NCBI RefSeq assembly: GCF_963676065.1 | Contig: NZ_OY780933.1 | Location: 3,016,122-3,080,121, forward strand | Source of the DNA: Maridesulfovibrio sp. | Lineage (GTDB): Bacteria > Desulfobacterota > Desulfovibrionia > Desulfovibrionales > Desulfovibrionaceae | Reading direction: 5' to 3' | DNA length: 64,000 nucleotides | Shown here: one piece after another, positions 8,305 to 17,333 of the stretch | How the letters are laid out: every line of letters starts with the position of its first letter | Position numbering within the stretch: the stretch's first letter is position 1 | Position numbers and translations under genes: made by a program | The notes under the pieces: generated by a model | What the model saw: only the letters and a program-made list of their open reading frames with translations | The model's database searches: none | What the model was told of the DNA's origin: nothing

Positions 8305-8976
8305 ATGAATATTCTTATTTTTGGACCCAACGGTAGTGGTAAAGGAACTCAGGGCGCTCTCGCTAAGAAAAAATACGATCTCGATCATATTGAATCCGGC
8401 GCAATTTTCCGTAAACACATCGGTGGCGGTACTGAACTCGGCATGAAAGCTAAAGAGTACATCGATAAAGGTGAACTCGTTCCTGATGATATCACAATTC
8501 CCATGGTTCTCGACGTTCTCCAGTCTTCTGATGAAAACGGCTGGCTGCTCGACGGCTTCCCCCGTTCTATCGTTCAGGCTGAAAAGCTTTGGGAAGCTCT
8601 TGAAAAAGACGGCGTAAAGCTCGACTTCGTTATCGAAATCCTGCTGCCCCGCGAAGTTGCTAAAAACCGGATCATGGGCCGTCGCCTCTGCGAAAACGAT
8701 CCTAACCACCCCAACAACAAATTCATCGACGCTATTAAGCCCGACGGAGACAAATGTCGCGTATGTGGCGGTGCTCTTACCGAACGCGCAGATGACCAGG
8801 ACGAAGATGCAATCAACAAACGTCACGACATCTACTATGATGACAAGACCGGTACTGTTGCAGCTGCATACTTCTACAAAGATCTGGCTCCTAAAGCTGG
8901 CTTCAAATACATCGAACTCAATGGTGAAGGCACCATCGACGAAATCAAAGAGACCCTCATGGCTCAGCTCGTTTAG
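8305..8976 (+). CDS. adk: Adenylate kinase with metal-binding LID
   Basis: Interconverts ATP plus AMP and two ADP in the cytoplasm; in sulfate reducers it also recovers AMP from sulfate activation. 223 residues. The P-loop FGPNGSGKGTQ is at 6-16, DGFPRS at 83-88, and the LID at about 122-160. The LID holds Cys129, His135, Cys151 and Cys154 in the spacing C-X5-H-X15-C-X2-C. That is the zinc/cobalt/iron site described for the D. gigas enzyme, down to residue number. It is transcribed alone from its own promoter and ends at a strong terminator. Codon use is biased toward preferred codons, as expected for high expression. Confidence 0.97.
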   Translation: MNILIFGPNGSGKGTQGALAKKKYDLDHIESGAIFRKHIGGGTELGMKAKEYIDKGELVPDDITIPMVLDVLQSSDENGWLLDGFPRSIVQAEKLWEALEKDGVKLDFVIEILLPREVAKNRIMGRRLCENDPNHPNNKFIDAIKPDGDKCRVCGGALTERADDQDEDAINKRHDIYYDDKTGTVAAAYFYKDLAPKAGFKYIELNGEGTIDEIKETLMAQLV

Positions 8977-8998
8977 TTCGAAATTAGCCGATAATAAA

Positions 8999-9032
8999 AA
9001 AGGCCCGCTGTCATTTCTGACGGCGGGCCTTT
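8999..9032. terminator. Bidirectional terminator between adk and the hexapeptide protein gene
   Basis: Stem AAAGGCCCGC / GCGGGCCTTT with a further inner pairing (TGTCA / TGACG), T-rich on both flanks, between two convergent genes. Confidence 0.85.
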
Positions 9033-9052
9033 CTTTGTTTTGATCATTATTT

Positions 9053-10477
9053 TTAGCTGTCATCGACCACGATAGTCGGAAACATACCTTGCTTGTCTCC
9101 GCCCAGATAAGGCTGGAACAGGTTGTAAGAAACGTACTGTGTCTTTTGGGCATGTCCCCTTCTTTCCTGTTTACCGTCATAGCGGGCGCCATTGTCCACC
9201 AGAATATGTTCAACACGGTTTTGAAAATCGCGTATGAATGCGGCTGCATCTCCGCTGAAACTCATTCTGCCGATATTAAAATCTTTTTCTTTGGAAAAGT
9301 CTGCAAGTGACATGGATTGATTTATCAGATCGCTTTGCTTGGTGATGTATCCCCAGACAATTGTTTTTTCCGGTATATCAATCGGCTCGGAAGCGTGGAT
9401 GATTGTGTGCGGCATAACAATAGAACCTGAACCGACATTAACCTGATTTTCTTCTGTTCCGTGCAGAAATGAGTTGAAGCCGATAAATACCTTTTCTCCA
9501 ATATTGGAAAAGACGAGCTTACCGCCGTGCGCAACAACAACGAATCCCGCGAAACGGGAATCAACAATAAAACTGTTTTCCTGTGCATTGGATCCCTTGC
9601 CGAGTTCTGAGTTCTCGATATAGGCCCGTTGGGCTACAAGGCAGTTCTCTCCGATCACGCAATCACCCTTGATAACAGCATAACGGCTCACGAAGGCATT
9701 ATCAGGAACCCAGACCGGAAAAGTTTCCGCCAGAGAATCGTAAACAGGCAGGAAATCACTTCTGCGTCCTTTGAGAAAATCAGCAAACAATCCGGTGAGT
9801 TCTCCCTCCTGATCCCATGAAATATATTTTTCAAGGATAGCCTGTGGGTAACGGTAATCGAATTCATATTTATTCTCGACTTTAATCCAGATGCGTCCGG
9901 AATCGATACAGATTTTGGAAAGGTCTCCAGCCTGTATGTAGCTGTAATCGCCGACAATACAATTGTGCATTACTGAAAGGTCCGCGGTTGCAAATGCTCC
10001 AAGGTAGGCACCTTCGAGGGTTGTTCCGTGGATATTCGCGTAATGCATGGAAACAGTATTTTGAATACGGAAAAGTTCCGGACTTTCAGGATTGCGAGAA
10101 TGATTATGAACCAGAGTTTTATAAAGGAAGCTGTTCACAACCTGAATAATCTCATCACGGTAAAGCTCAGTTGTAACTTTTCCGAATGTTACCTCAGTTC
10201 CGGCCGCCTTAAGTTCATCACCACGAATATCACTTCTGATAATAATTGAACGGTCGACATCACATTTGCCTAAAAAATATGATCCACCGAGATTGCTTTC
10301 TCTAAACCTGAAATAAATCGGATGGTCAATTGAAAGTGCATAATACGCATAATCTGTAGCCATTTTATTGCCTAGAAGCGTACTGTTCAAGGCCTGCTCA
10401 ACATCCAGCCCCATGGGGAGGAGGTTTACGTTTACCCTTGATATAATATGTTTGATCAGTTTTCTGACTCTTTTCAT
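9053..10477 (-). CDS. Left-handed beta-helix (hexapeptide repeat) protein
   Basis: A 474-residue soluble protein with two blocks of imperfect hexapeptide repeats of the [LIV]-G-X4 kind, about residues 145-185 and 255-365 (for example YAVIKGDCVIGENCLVAQRAYIENSELGKGS). Such repeats build a triangular beta-helix as in acyl- and nucleotidyl-transferases and carbonic-anhydrase-like proteins. A substrate cannot be assigned. The middle section (about 185-250) and the N-terminal 100 residues have no recognisable domain. GAGG lies six bases before ATG 10477. It is a single-gene unit convergent with adk. A sugar or acyl transferase role is a guess from the fold. Confidence 0.7.
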   Translation of the reverse strand: MKRVRKLIKHIISRVNVNLLPMGLDVEQALNSTLLGNKMATDYAYYALSIDHPIYFRFRESNLGGSYFLGKCDVDRSIIIRSDIRGDELKAAGTEVTFGKVTTELYRDEIIQVVNSFLYKTLVHNHSRNPESPELFRIQNTVSMHYANIHGTTLEGAYLGAFATADLSVMHNCIVGDYSYIQAGDLSKICIDSGRIWIKVENKYEFDYRYPQAILEKYISWDQEGELTGLFADFLKGRRSDFLPVYDSLAETFPVWVPDNAFVSRYAVIKGDCVIGENCLVAQRAYIENSELGKGSNAQENSFIVDSRFAGFVVVAHGGKLVFSNIGEKVFIGFNSFLHGTEENQVNVGSGSIVMPHTIIHASEPIDIPEKTIVWGYITKQSDLINQSMSLADFSKEKDFNIGRMSFSGDAAAFIRDFQNRVEHILVDNGARYDGKQERRGHAQKTQYVSYNLFQPYLGGDKQGMFPTIVVDDS

Positions 10478-10631
10478 GTTTAACCTCGTAGAGATCTGAT
10501 GTAGTGGGTAATAAATGAGATGCAGTATTTAAATCAAAAAGCTGCTTACAGAGTTGTAGCGTTTTGAAAGTACCTTTTCCAAAGCCTGCATACAATAGAA
10601 AAAAATCGTAATCCTATTGATTGGCATTATC

Positions 10632-10668
10632 AAAAAGCCCATCTAAGTCCGAGAAGATTCAGATGGGC
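10632..10668 (-). terminator. mgtE terminator
   Basis: On the minus strand GCCCATCT (10661-10668) pairs with AGATGGGC (10637-10644) and is followed by TTTTTG. It lies 30 bases past the mgtE stop. Confidence 0.85.
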
Positions 10669-10696
10669 AGAATGTTTATTTGTACGAAACGAAATA

Positions 10697-12049
10697 TTAG
10701 AGAAGGAAGATTCCGGCAAGTCCGAGCAGGGAAAGAAAACCAAAACTATCCGTTATGGTAGTAAGAAAAATAGAGGATGCCTGTGCCGGGTCCCGGCCGA
10801 ATTCTTTCAACAGGATAGGGATAGCTCCGCCGACCACTGCCCCGAGTACCATATCAATAAACAGCGCCCCGGACATGACCATGGCCAATGTATAATTACT
10901 GGTTATCATAAATACCGCGCCCAGCACTAAAAACGAAACACAAATACCGTTAGCAAGGCCTATTTTTAATTCACGCAGAACCGCTTCCCATGATTTTTTA
11001 CGGTCAAATTTTTCAGTAGCAAATTGGCGGATCATAACCGCGAGGGCCTGCTGTCCCGTATTTCCGGCCTGGTTGGCAACAATGGGCATAAGTACTGCCA
11101 ATATGGCCATCCGGGTAATATTATCTTCAAAAAGATGAACAACCCATGCGGATACAGCGGAGTTGAGCACATTTATGACCAGCCATGGCAAACGTTTTTT
11201 TACCGAATATTTCCATGGGGAATCAACGGTTTCGTCAGTACCCGCACCAACCATTGACTGCATATCTTCACTGGCTTCTTCATTAATAATGTCAATGACA
11301 TCATCAACAGTGACAACTCCGATGAACCTGTGATCAAAATCGGTTACCGGCATTGCTAGGAAATTATAGTGCGCTATGAGTCTGGCAACTTCTTCCTTGT
11401 CCACATTATAGGTCACAGAGATCAGGTGCTGGTTGTGGGTTAGTTCTGTGAGCATTTTACCGGGACGGGCAATAAGCAGGTCGCGCATGGAGACAACGCC
11501 GGTCAATTGATTGCGGCGCCCTACTACATAGGCATAATAAGGAATACTCTTATCTTCCACTTCCTTACGGATTTCCGCAATGGCCTGATCCACGGTCATG
11601 TTGTCGCGGACAATAGCAACCTCGGTAGTCATAACACCACCGGCGGTATCAGGATCAAAGGTCAAAAGTGTAGAGATTTCCTCCCTGTCTTCCGCTTTGA
11701 TCTGGCGTAAAAGAGTTTCCTGTGAATCATTATCCAGCCCCTCAAGAATGTCCGTGGCATCATCAGGGGACATTATCTCGAGGATACGGGCGGCCATGCC
11801 GACATTCAGTCGTTCAATGAGTTCCCGTTGATCGTTTTCTTCCATTTCCGCAATGGAATCAGCAGCATCACGGATGGGTAATTGCTTGATGAACTTGACC
11901 TGTTCTTCCAGACCGAGTTCTTCAATATGGTCAGCAGCATCCGCAGGATGCATGGCATCAATAACACACTGGTCTACTTCGCCAGCGCGCCCTTTGCCGT
12001 GTTCCTGCCACTTCCTGAGTGGCCCGGGGATTCCTTTTGGATTAGCCAT
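10697..12049 (-). CDS. mgtE: Magnesium transporter MgtE
   Basis: Inner-membrane Mg2+ channel gated by cytosolic Mg2+. 450 residues. The MgtE N-domain (about 25-135) contains the DAADHIEEL/DATDILEGL helical repeats, two CBS domains follow (about 140-260), and about five membrane helices end the protein (about 280-450) with the pore signature LMPIVANQAGNTGQQALAV. The order and length match the family. It starts at ATG 12049 and is divergent from nadC, with 171 bases between. No magnesium riboswitch could be made out in that space. It ends at its own hairpin terminator. Confidence 0.96.
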   Translation of the reverse strand: MANPKGIPGPLRKWQEHGKGRAGEVDQCVIDAMHPADAADHIEELGLEEQVKFIKQLPIRDAADSIAEMEENDQRELIERLNVGMAARILEIMSPDDATDILEGLDNDSQETLLRQIKAEDREEISTLLTFDPDTAGGVMTTEVAIVRDNMTVDQAIAEIRKEVEDKSIPYYAYVVGRRNQLTGVVSMRDLLIARPGKMLTELTHNQHLISVTYNVDKEEVARLIAHYNFLAMPVTDFDHRFIGVVTVDDVIDIINEEASEDMQSMVGAGTDETVDSPWKYSVKKRLPWLVINVLNSAVSAWVVHLFEDNITRMAILAVLMPIVANQAGNTGQQALAVMIRQFATEKFDRKKSWEAVLRELKIGLANGICVSFLVLGAVFMITSNYTLAMVMSGALFIDMVLGAVVGGAIPILLKEFGRDPAQASSIFLTTITDSFGFLSLLGLAGIFLL

Positions 12050-12172
12050 GGCGCTTCAACTATACCAATTAGAGTTAAAGGTCAAAATTTATCACCTTGA
12101 AACAAATGAAAAATTAGTTTGTGAAATCCTTCTCAGCCCTTGTATTGCCTCATAAAACGAGATACCAAATTT

Positions 12173-12201
12173 TGTTACATGACCTCAAACACAATGTTAC
12201 A
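12173..12201 (+). repeat. Direct repeat TGTTACA x2 upstream of nadC
   Basis: TGTTACA at 12173-12179 and again at 12195-12201, 22 bases apart (about two helical turns), directly before the nadC ribosome-binding site and start. It could be an operator for the NAD operon; no known NAD regulator site matches it by eye. Confidence 0.35.
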
Positions 12202-12220
12202 AAATCTTAACAGGAATAAT

Positions 12221-13096
12221 ATGACTGAAAACGCATTTAATGACTTCTTTCAGGCCGAAGCTAAAATGTTTCTTTTGGCCACCGTGAGAATAGCTTTAAG
12301 CGAAGACGGCCCTGATTTGACCTCAATGGGACTGTTTGAGCAGGACGATATTGCTACCGCCCAAATTATTGCTAAGGAAGATACTGTAATTTCCGGACTG
12401 CCCCTTATCAACTTGATTCTTGAATTTGCAGATCAGGAAAACAAGTGTCAGGTGCATCTTAATGTGGACGAAGGAGATAAAATCTCAAAAGGCACGCTCA
12501 TTGCGGCCATTCAGGGACCTGCCGGCCTGCTCCTCAAGGCGGAAAGGGTTATCCTGAATTTCATCTCACATATGTCCGGGATAGCGACTGAAACCCGAAA
12601 ATACGTAGACGCGCTTGAGCATTGCGAGACTATACTCCTCGATACCCGCAAGACTCTGCCCGGCCTGCGTTACCCTGAAAAATATGCTGTCCTTTGCGGC
12701 GGAGCGAAAAACCACCGTTTAAATCTGGTGGAAATGCTCATGCTTAAGGACAATCACATTGACCGCGCCGGGTCCATCACATCCGCCGTGGAAAAACTGC
12801 GTGAGAAATATGGCCAGGAATGCCCGCCGATTGAAGTGGAATGCCGCAATCAGGAAGAAGTTGATGAAGCTGTGACCTGCAAGGTTGAACGCATCATGCT
12901 CGATAATATGGGTTTTGATGAAGCCAAGGCCGCAATATCGACCATTCCCGATGAAATTGAAACTGAGATCAGCGGAAACGTAACCCTTGAAACTATTGCC
13001 GCGCTTGCTGAAGCGGGTCCGGATTACATATCCGTGGGCCGGATTACCCATTCCGCAAAATGCTCAGACATGAGCATGCAGATCATACCTATGTAG
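12221..13096 (+). CDS. nadC: Nicotinate-nucleotide pyrophosphorylase (quinolinate phosphoribosyltransferase)
   Basis: Converts quinolinate and PRPP to nicotinate mononucleotide and CO2, the last step unique to de novo NAD synthesis. 291 residues. The signature LLDTRKTLPGLRYPEKYAVLCGG lies in the middle (about 140-165), with the typical KNHRLNLVEMLMLKDNHI next to it. A conserved DNMGFDE and YISVGRITHSAK follow near the C-terminus. ATG 12221 was chosen because it has AGGA upstream and a family-like N-terminus; in-frame ATGs from 12140 would add an unrelated leader. It is first in the nadC-nadA-nadB operon, eleven bases before nadA. Confidence 0.95.
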   Translation: MTENAFNDFFQAEAKMFLLATVRIALSEDGPDLTSMGLFEQDDIATAQIIAKEDTVISGLPLINLILEFADQENKCQVHLNVDEGDKISKGTLIAAIQGPAGLLLKAERVILNFISHMSGIATETRKYVDALEHCETILLDTRKTLPGLRYPEKYAVLCGGAKNHRLNLVEMLMLKDNHIDRAGSITSAVEKLREKYGQECPPIEVECRNQEEVDEAVTCKVERIMLDNMGFDEAKAAISTIPDEIETEISGNVTLETIAALAEAGPDYISVGRITHSAKCSDMSMQIIPM

Positions 13097-13107
13097 GTGT
13101 TACTCTG

Positions 13108-14130
13108 ATGTATTCGGATATAATTGCTGACCAAAAAAATAAATATGGAAAAAGACTGGCCATATTGGGACACCATTACCAGTCCGATGAAATTATAAAA
13201 CATACCGATCTTAAGGGTGACTCACTGGAGCTGGCCCGTCAGATCGAAAAACTTGAAGCAGAATATATTGTATTCTGCGGTGTCCATTTCATGGCTGAAT
13301 CCGCTGCGATCGTGCGTCGGGATGACCAAAAGGTTTATATTCCAGATGCAGGCGCGGGTTGTGTCATGGCCAATATGGCCCCGGCATGGCTGGTGGATAA
13401 AGTGTTGACCAGACTCATAGCTGAGACTGGTAAAAAAATTATTCCGCTTGCTTACGTGAACACTCCCGCTGCGGTCAAAACCGTTTGCGGTAAACACGGA
13501 GGCACGGTCTGCACATCCGCTAATGCTGAAAAAATGTTGCGCTGGGCGCAGGATCAAGGTGACGCAGTCCTCTTTTTGCCGGACAAAAACCTTGCCTTGA
13601 ATACCGCGGACAAACTCGGCATCCCCGCTGAAAAACGCATGATTCTAAATGTTCGTTCTGAAGGAACGCAAATAGATGTTGCCGAGGCAAGAGATAAAGA
13701 TCTGCTGATCTGGCCCGGTCTTTGCGCTATTCATCAACGTTTTAAACTATCCCAAATCGAAAAATTCCGTACTGAATATCCTGACTGTAAAGTTGTCGTT
13801 CATCCAGAATGTCCTCCTGAACTGGTGCGGGCAGCGGATGGAGCAGGATCCACTTCATATCTTATCAAGTATGTGGAGGAAGCTCCTGCGGGCACCACTA
13901 TAGTTGTCGGCACGGAAACTAACCTGGTCCTGCGATTAAAAGAGATTTTCCCGGATAAGGAAATCCTCCCTCTGGGGACAAGCTATTGCAGTAACATGGC
14001 CAAAATAACCGAAAAAAAACTCGCCGATCTCCTTCAGAGTCTGGAAACTGCTTCATATGAAGATGTTTCTGATGAAATAAGGGAACCGGCGCGGATTGCT
14101 TTGCAAAGGATGCTTGACGTCTGCAAATAA
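13108..14130 (+). CDS. nadA: Quinolinate synthase A
   Basis: A [4Fe-4S] enzyme that condenses iminoaspartate with dihydroxyacetone phosphate to quinolinate. 340 residues. The three expected cluster ligands are visible in DAGAGCVMANMA (Cys85), VVHPECPPELV (about 230) and GTSYCSNMAK (about 290). The N-terminus LAILGHHYQSDEI with the following DLKGDSLELAR is the family substrate site. ATG 13108 is preceded by AGGTG; the earlier in-frame ATG at 13060 overlaps nadC and is unlikely. The oxygen-sensitive cluster suits an anaerobe. Confidence 0.96.
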   Translation: MYSDIIADQKNKYGKRLAILGHHYQSDEIIKHTDLKGDSLELARQIEKLEAEYIVFCGVHFMAESAAIVRRDDQKVYIPDAGAGCVMANMAPAWLVDKVLTRLIAETGKKIIPLAYVNTPAAVKTVCGKHGGTVCTSANAEKMLRWAQDQGDAVLFLPDKNLALNTADKLGIPAEKRMILNVRSEGTQIDVAEARDKDLLIWPGLCAIHQRFKLSQIEKFRTEYPDCKVVVHPECPPELVRAADGAGSTSYLIKYVEEAPAGTTIVVGTETNLVLRLKEIFPDKEILPLGTSYCSNMAKITEKKLADLLQSLETASYEDVSDEIREPARIALQRMLDVCK

Positions 14131-14192
14131 TTTCTACTGACTGAACCTTTAGCCGGAACCTGTAAAGGCTGCCGTGAAATGAGATATAAGGC

Positions 14193-15788
14193 ATGCAAGA
14201 AAACCGAATGAAAACTGAAGTTTTAATTATCGGGTCAGGTATCGCCGGATGTATATCAGCTCTGACGATAGCAGAAAAAGGTATTGAAGTTACACTCTTA
14301 ACTCCGGGGAAAGATCTCTTTACCGGTAATACGAGGCTGGCCCAGGGCGGCATCGTTTATACCGGACCGGACGATTCTCCTAAGTTGCTTGAAAAGGATA
14401 TTTTTACCGCGGGTTGGAATTACAACAACAAAAAAGCGGTTCGTGCACTTGCTAAAAACGGACCTGAAGTCCTGAAAAAGCTGTTGCTGGAAAAATATCC
14501 GGTTGCATTCCAAAAAAATGATGACGGTGAATACAGCCTGACCCGTGAAGGCGGACACGCTGTTAACCGTATCCTTTATTGCGCTGACCATACCGGACAA
14601 TCGATTATGGATGTGCTGGTTCAGCAGGTGGCTAACCATCCTTACATCCGAATCTGTCCCGACAGAACAGCCATCGACCTTTTGACTAATCATCACCATG
14701 CCCGTGACAATGATTTCAGGTATTCCCTGAACAACAAATGTTTAGGCGCATACGTGTACAACGAGTCCCGGAATATGGTGGAAACATTTCTAGCAGATTT
14801 CACCGTGCTGGCAACAGGCGGTCTGGGACAGATCTATTTGCATACCACCAACACTCCCGGTTCCATTGGTTCGGGGATAGCCATGGCCAACCGCGCCAAG
14901 GCCAGAGTGATCAATGCGGAAATGGTTCAGTTCCATCCTACCTCCTTCTTTCAACAGGTCAGAACAAGGGCCAGCCGCCGTTTCCTCGTATCGGAAGCCG
15001 TTCGCGGTGAGGGAGCAAAGCTGATCAACTGCTACGGTGAGCCGTTCATGCATCGCTATGATCCCCGTGGTGATCTTGCTCCTCGTGATATTGTCACCCG
15101 TTCCATTCTTGAAGAAATGCTCCGCACCAATGAAGAATGTGTTTATCTGGATGCTGCGAATCACGTTAAACAGGACTTGCCCACAAGGTTTCCGACCATT
15201 TATGGAAAGTGCCTTGAGAACGGCATCGATATAAATAATCAACCTATCCCGGTTGTTCCCGCAGCCCATTACTTCTGCGGCGGTGTGCTGGTGGAAGAAA
15301 AAGGCCGGACAACTCTTGATCGGCTTTACGCCATCGGTGAATGCTCTTGTACCGGAGTGCATGGCGGTAATCGTCTTGCCAGTACTTCTCTGCTTGAAGG
15401 AATGCTCTGGGGCCATACTTCCGGTGAGGATATTGCCGCACGCCTGTCCCGGAAATCAAGGATTCCCAAAAAGCTTTTCAATGCTATGCCGGATTGGGAA
15501 AACGCCGGTTCCAATGAAAACGAAGATCCAGCCCTCATCGCGCAGGACTGGGCCTTTCTCCGCAACATTATGTGGAACTATGTAGGCATCAACCGCTCAA
15601 CAGCAAGGCTTAACCGGGCAATAGACGATCTTCAGAGTCTGAATCGCAATCTGCGGAGTTTTTACAAACGAACTCCTATCAGCCGTCCGATCATTGACCT
15701 TTTCCACGGAAGTCAGGCGGCCTTGATTGTTACTATTGCGGCTCTTCGCAATAAAAAAAGCGTAGGCTGCCATTACCGGGTTGGATAG
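14193..15788 (+). CDS. nadB: L-aspartate oxidase
   Basis: FAD enzyme oxidising L-aspartate to iminoaspartate for NadA, using fumarate as electron acceptor in anaerobes. 531 residues. FAD-binding VLIIGSGIAGCISALTIAEKG lies at about 9-29, LAQGGIVY around 50, EMVQFHPTSF around 248, and TGVHGGNRLASTSLLEGMLWG around 385-405, all succinate dehydrogenase/fumarate reductase family marks. The start could be ATG 14193 or 14208; AAGG sits closest to the first, but spacing is poor for both. It closes the nad operon and ends at a terminator shared with trkH. Confidence 0.95.
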   Translation: MQENRMKTEVLIIGSGIAGCISALTIAEKGIEVTLLTPGKDLFTGNTRLAQGGIVYTGPDDSPKLLEKDIFTAGWNYNNKKAVRALAKNGPEVLKKLLLEKYPVAFQKNDDGEYSLTREGGHAVNRILYCADHTGQSIMDVLVQQVANHPYIRICPDRTAIDLLTNHHHARDNDFRYSLNNKCLGAYVYNESRNMVETFLADFTVLATGGLGQIYLHTTNTPGSIGSGIAMANRAKARVINAEMVQFHPTSFFQQVRTRASRRFLVSEAVRGEGAKLINCYGEPFMHRYDPRGDLAPRDIVTRSILEEMLRTNEECVYLDAANHVKQDLPTRFPTIYGKCLENGIDINNQPIPVVPAAHYFCGGVLVEEKGRTTLDRLYAIGECSCTGVHGGNRLASTSLLEGMLWGHTSGEDIAARLSRKSRIPKKLFNAMPDWENAGSNENEDPALIAQDWAFLRNIMWNYVGINRSTARLNRAIDDLQSLNRNLRSFYKRTPISRPIIDLFHGSQAALIVTIAALRNKKSVGCHYRVG

Positions 15789-15813
15789 TTTTTTTCTATT
15801 CAGAACTACTTAT

Positions 15814-15848
15814 AAAAAAGGGGAAGCCGTGAGGCCTCCCCTTTTTTT
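15814..15848. terminator. Bidirectional terminator between nadB and trkH
   Basis: GGGGAAGCC-GTGA-GGCCTCCCC hairpin with one mismatch, flanked by A and T runs, between convergent genes. Confidence 0.85.
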
Positions 15849-15878
15849 ATTCATTTAGATGCAGGTGTCTTCTACAAA

Positions 15879-17333
15879 TTATTTACGCCAGAATTCAGGA
15901 ACACAAAGGACGACAACTGTGTATATTTCCAGACGGCCCAGCAGCATGCAGAAGATGAGGGCCCATTTTCCCAGTTCCGGGATATGAGCATAGTTTTCTG
16001 TAGGACCGACGCTTCCTATTCCGGGACCGATGTTGCCGATGCAGGCCAGAGACGCGGCAAATGAGGAGACAACGTCCACCCCTGTCGCCGCTACCACCAA
16101 TCCGCCGAGTACGAAAAGCAGTATCCAGAGCACAGAAAAGCCGAGAATATCATTCATGGTTTCCGGCTTAACAACAGTTTTGCCAAGCTTCACCCGGTTA
16201 ACCGAGCGTGGATGGATGATGCGGAAAACTTCCTGATATGCCTGCTTCAGAAGCAGCATGATGCGCAGATTCTTCATTCCTCCGCTGGTGGACCCGGCAC
16301 AGCCTCCGAGAAACATACACAGCAGCAGAAGTCCCTGTGCCACTGCGGGCCATATCTCATAGTCGGCGGTAGCATATCCGGTCGTGCTAATTATCGAAGC
16401 GACTTGAAAAGATGTGTAGCGGAAAGAATCGCTAATAGATTCATAGTTCGTGGCAGAATATACAGCTATTGTGATTATGGCGATGACTGCGAGGGTGACT
16501 ACTCCGAAAAATCTGAATTCCGGATCTTTCCAGAGCAGTAACGGACGCCCTTTGATCATTTGATAGTGCAGGCTGAAGTTGACCGCAGCGACCAGCATAA
16601 AAAAGGTAATCACATAATCAATGTATGCGCTTTGAAAGTAAGCTACGGAAGAGTTCTTGGTGGAAAAACCACCGGTAGCCAGTGTTCCAAAGGTGTGGCA
16701 GAGGGAATCAAAAAAATCCATGCCGCCGAACATGAGCAACACCGCTTCAATTATGGTGAAAAGTAGATAAACTTTCCAGAGCACCAGCGCGGTATCTTTA
16801 ATGCGCGGTTTGAGCTTATCCGGTACCGGTCCGGGAACTTCTGCCTTGTAAAGCTGCATCCCTCCTACTCCGAGAAAAGGCAGAATAGCCAGCGAAAGAA
16901 CAATGATTCCCATGCCGCCCAGCCAATGAGTCAGGCTGCGCCAGAAAAGAATTCCCTTGGCATTTTTTTCGATATCCATCATCACCGAAGCTCCGGTGGT
17001 GGTAAATCCTGAAAGAGACTCGAAAAAACAATCCACGTAACAGGAGAAAACATCCCCGAAATAGAAAGGCAGACTGCCGAAAAAACCGGCAAAAACCCAT
17101 CCGAGCGCAACAATGGCCATACCCTCGCGATGGCTCAAGCCTTTTGCTTTACCACTGTTCCTGAAAATCAAAAACATGGCCAGTCCGCTGATGCAGGTAA
17201 CACAGAAGGACTCCAGCAAAGGTACTATCCCCGCATCCTGATAATAAAGTGAAAATCCCAGCGGGAAAATCATGGTCAGGCCGACACAAAGGGTCAATGC
17301 CCCAATGATGTGCAGAACTATCTTCCAACGCAT
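15879..17333 (-). CDS. trkH: Potassium uptake protein TrkH
   Basis: Inner-membrane K+ translocating subunit, 484 residues with about ten membrane segments. The four pore-loop filters can be seen: SGFTTTGASV (about 110), LATGGFSTKN (about 222), ISTTGYAT (about 315) and IGNIGPGIG (about 435), each with a central glycine. It works with the regulatory ring protein TrkA encoded immediately upstream. The trkA stop and the trkH start overlap as TAATG, so translation is coupled. It is convergent with nadB. Confidence 0.95.
   Translation of the reverse strand: MRWKIVLHIIGALTLCVGLTMIFPLGFSLYYQDAGIVPLLESFCVTCISGLAMFLIFRNSGKAKGLSHREGMAIVALGWVFAGFFGSLPFYFGDVFSCYVDCFFESLSGFTTTGASVMMDIEKNAKGILFWRSLTHWLGGMGIIVLSLAILPFLGVGGMQLYKAEVPGPVPDKLKPRIKDTALVLWKVYLLFTIIEAVLLMFGGMDFFDSLCHTFGTLATGGFSTKNSSVAYFQSAYIDYVITFFMLVAAVNFSLHYQMIKGRPLLLWKDPEFRFFGVVTLAVIAIITIAVYSATNYESISDSFRYTSFQVASIISTTGYATADYEIWPAVAQGLLLLCMFLGGCAGSTSGGMKNLRIMLLLKQAYQEVFRIIHPRSVNRVKLGKTVVKPETMNDILGFSVLWILLFVLGGLVVAATGVDVVSSFAASLACIGNIGPGIGSVGPTENYAHIPELGKWALIFCMLLGRLEIYTVVVLCVPEFWRK

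Noticed and set aside
8260..9249. 329-codon open frame antisense to adk
   Set aside because: Shadow of adk, with Phe/Val-rich composition and no domain.
12050..12220. Magnesium riboswitch before mgtE
   Set aside because: The space is short and none of the conserved M-box pairing could be recognised.
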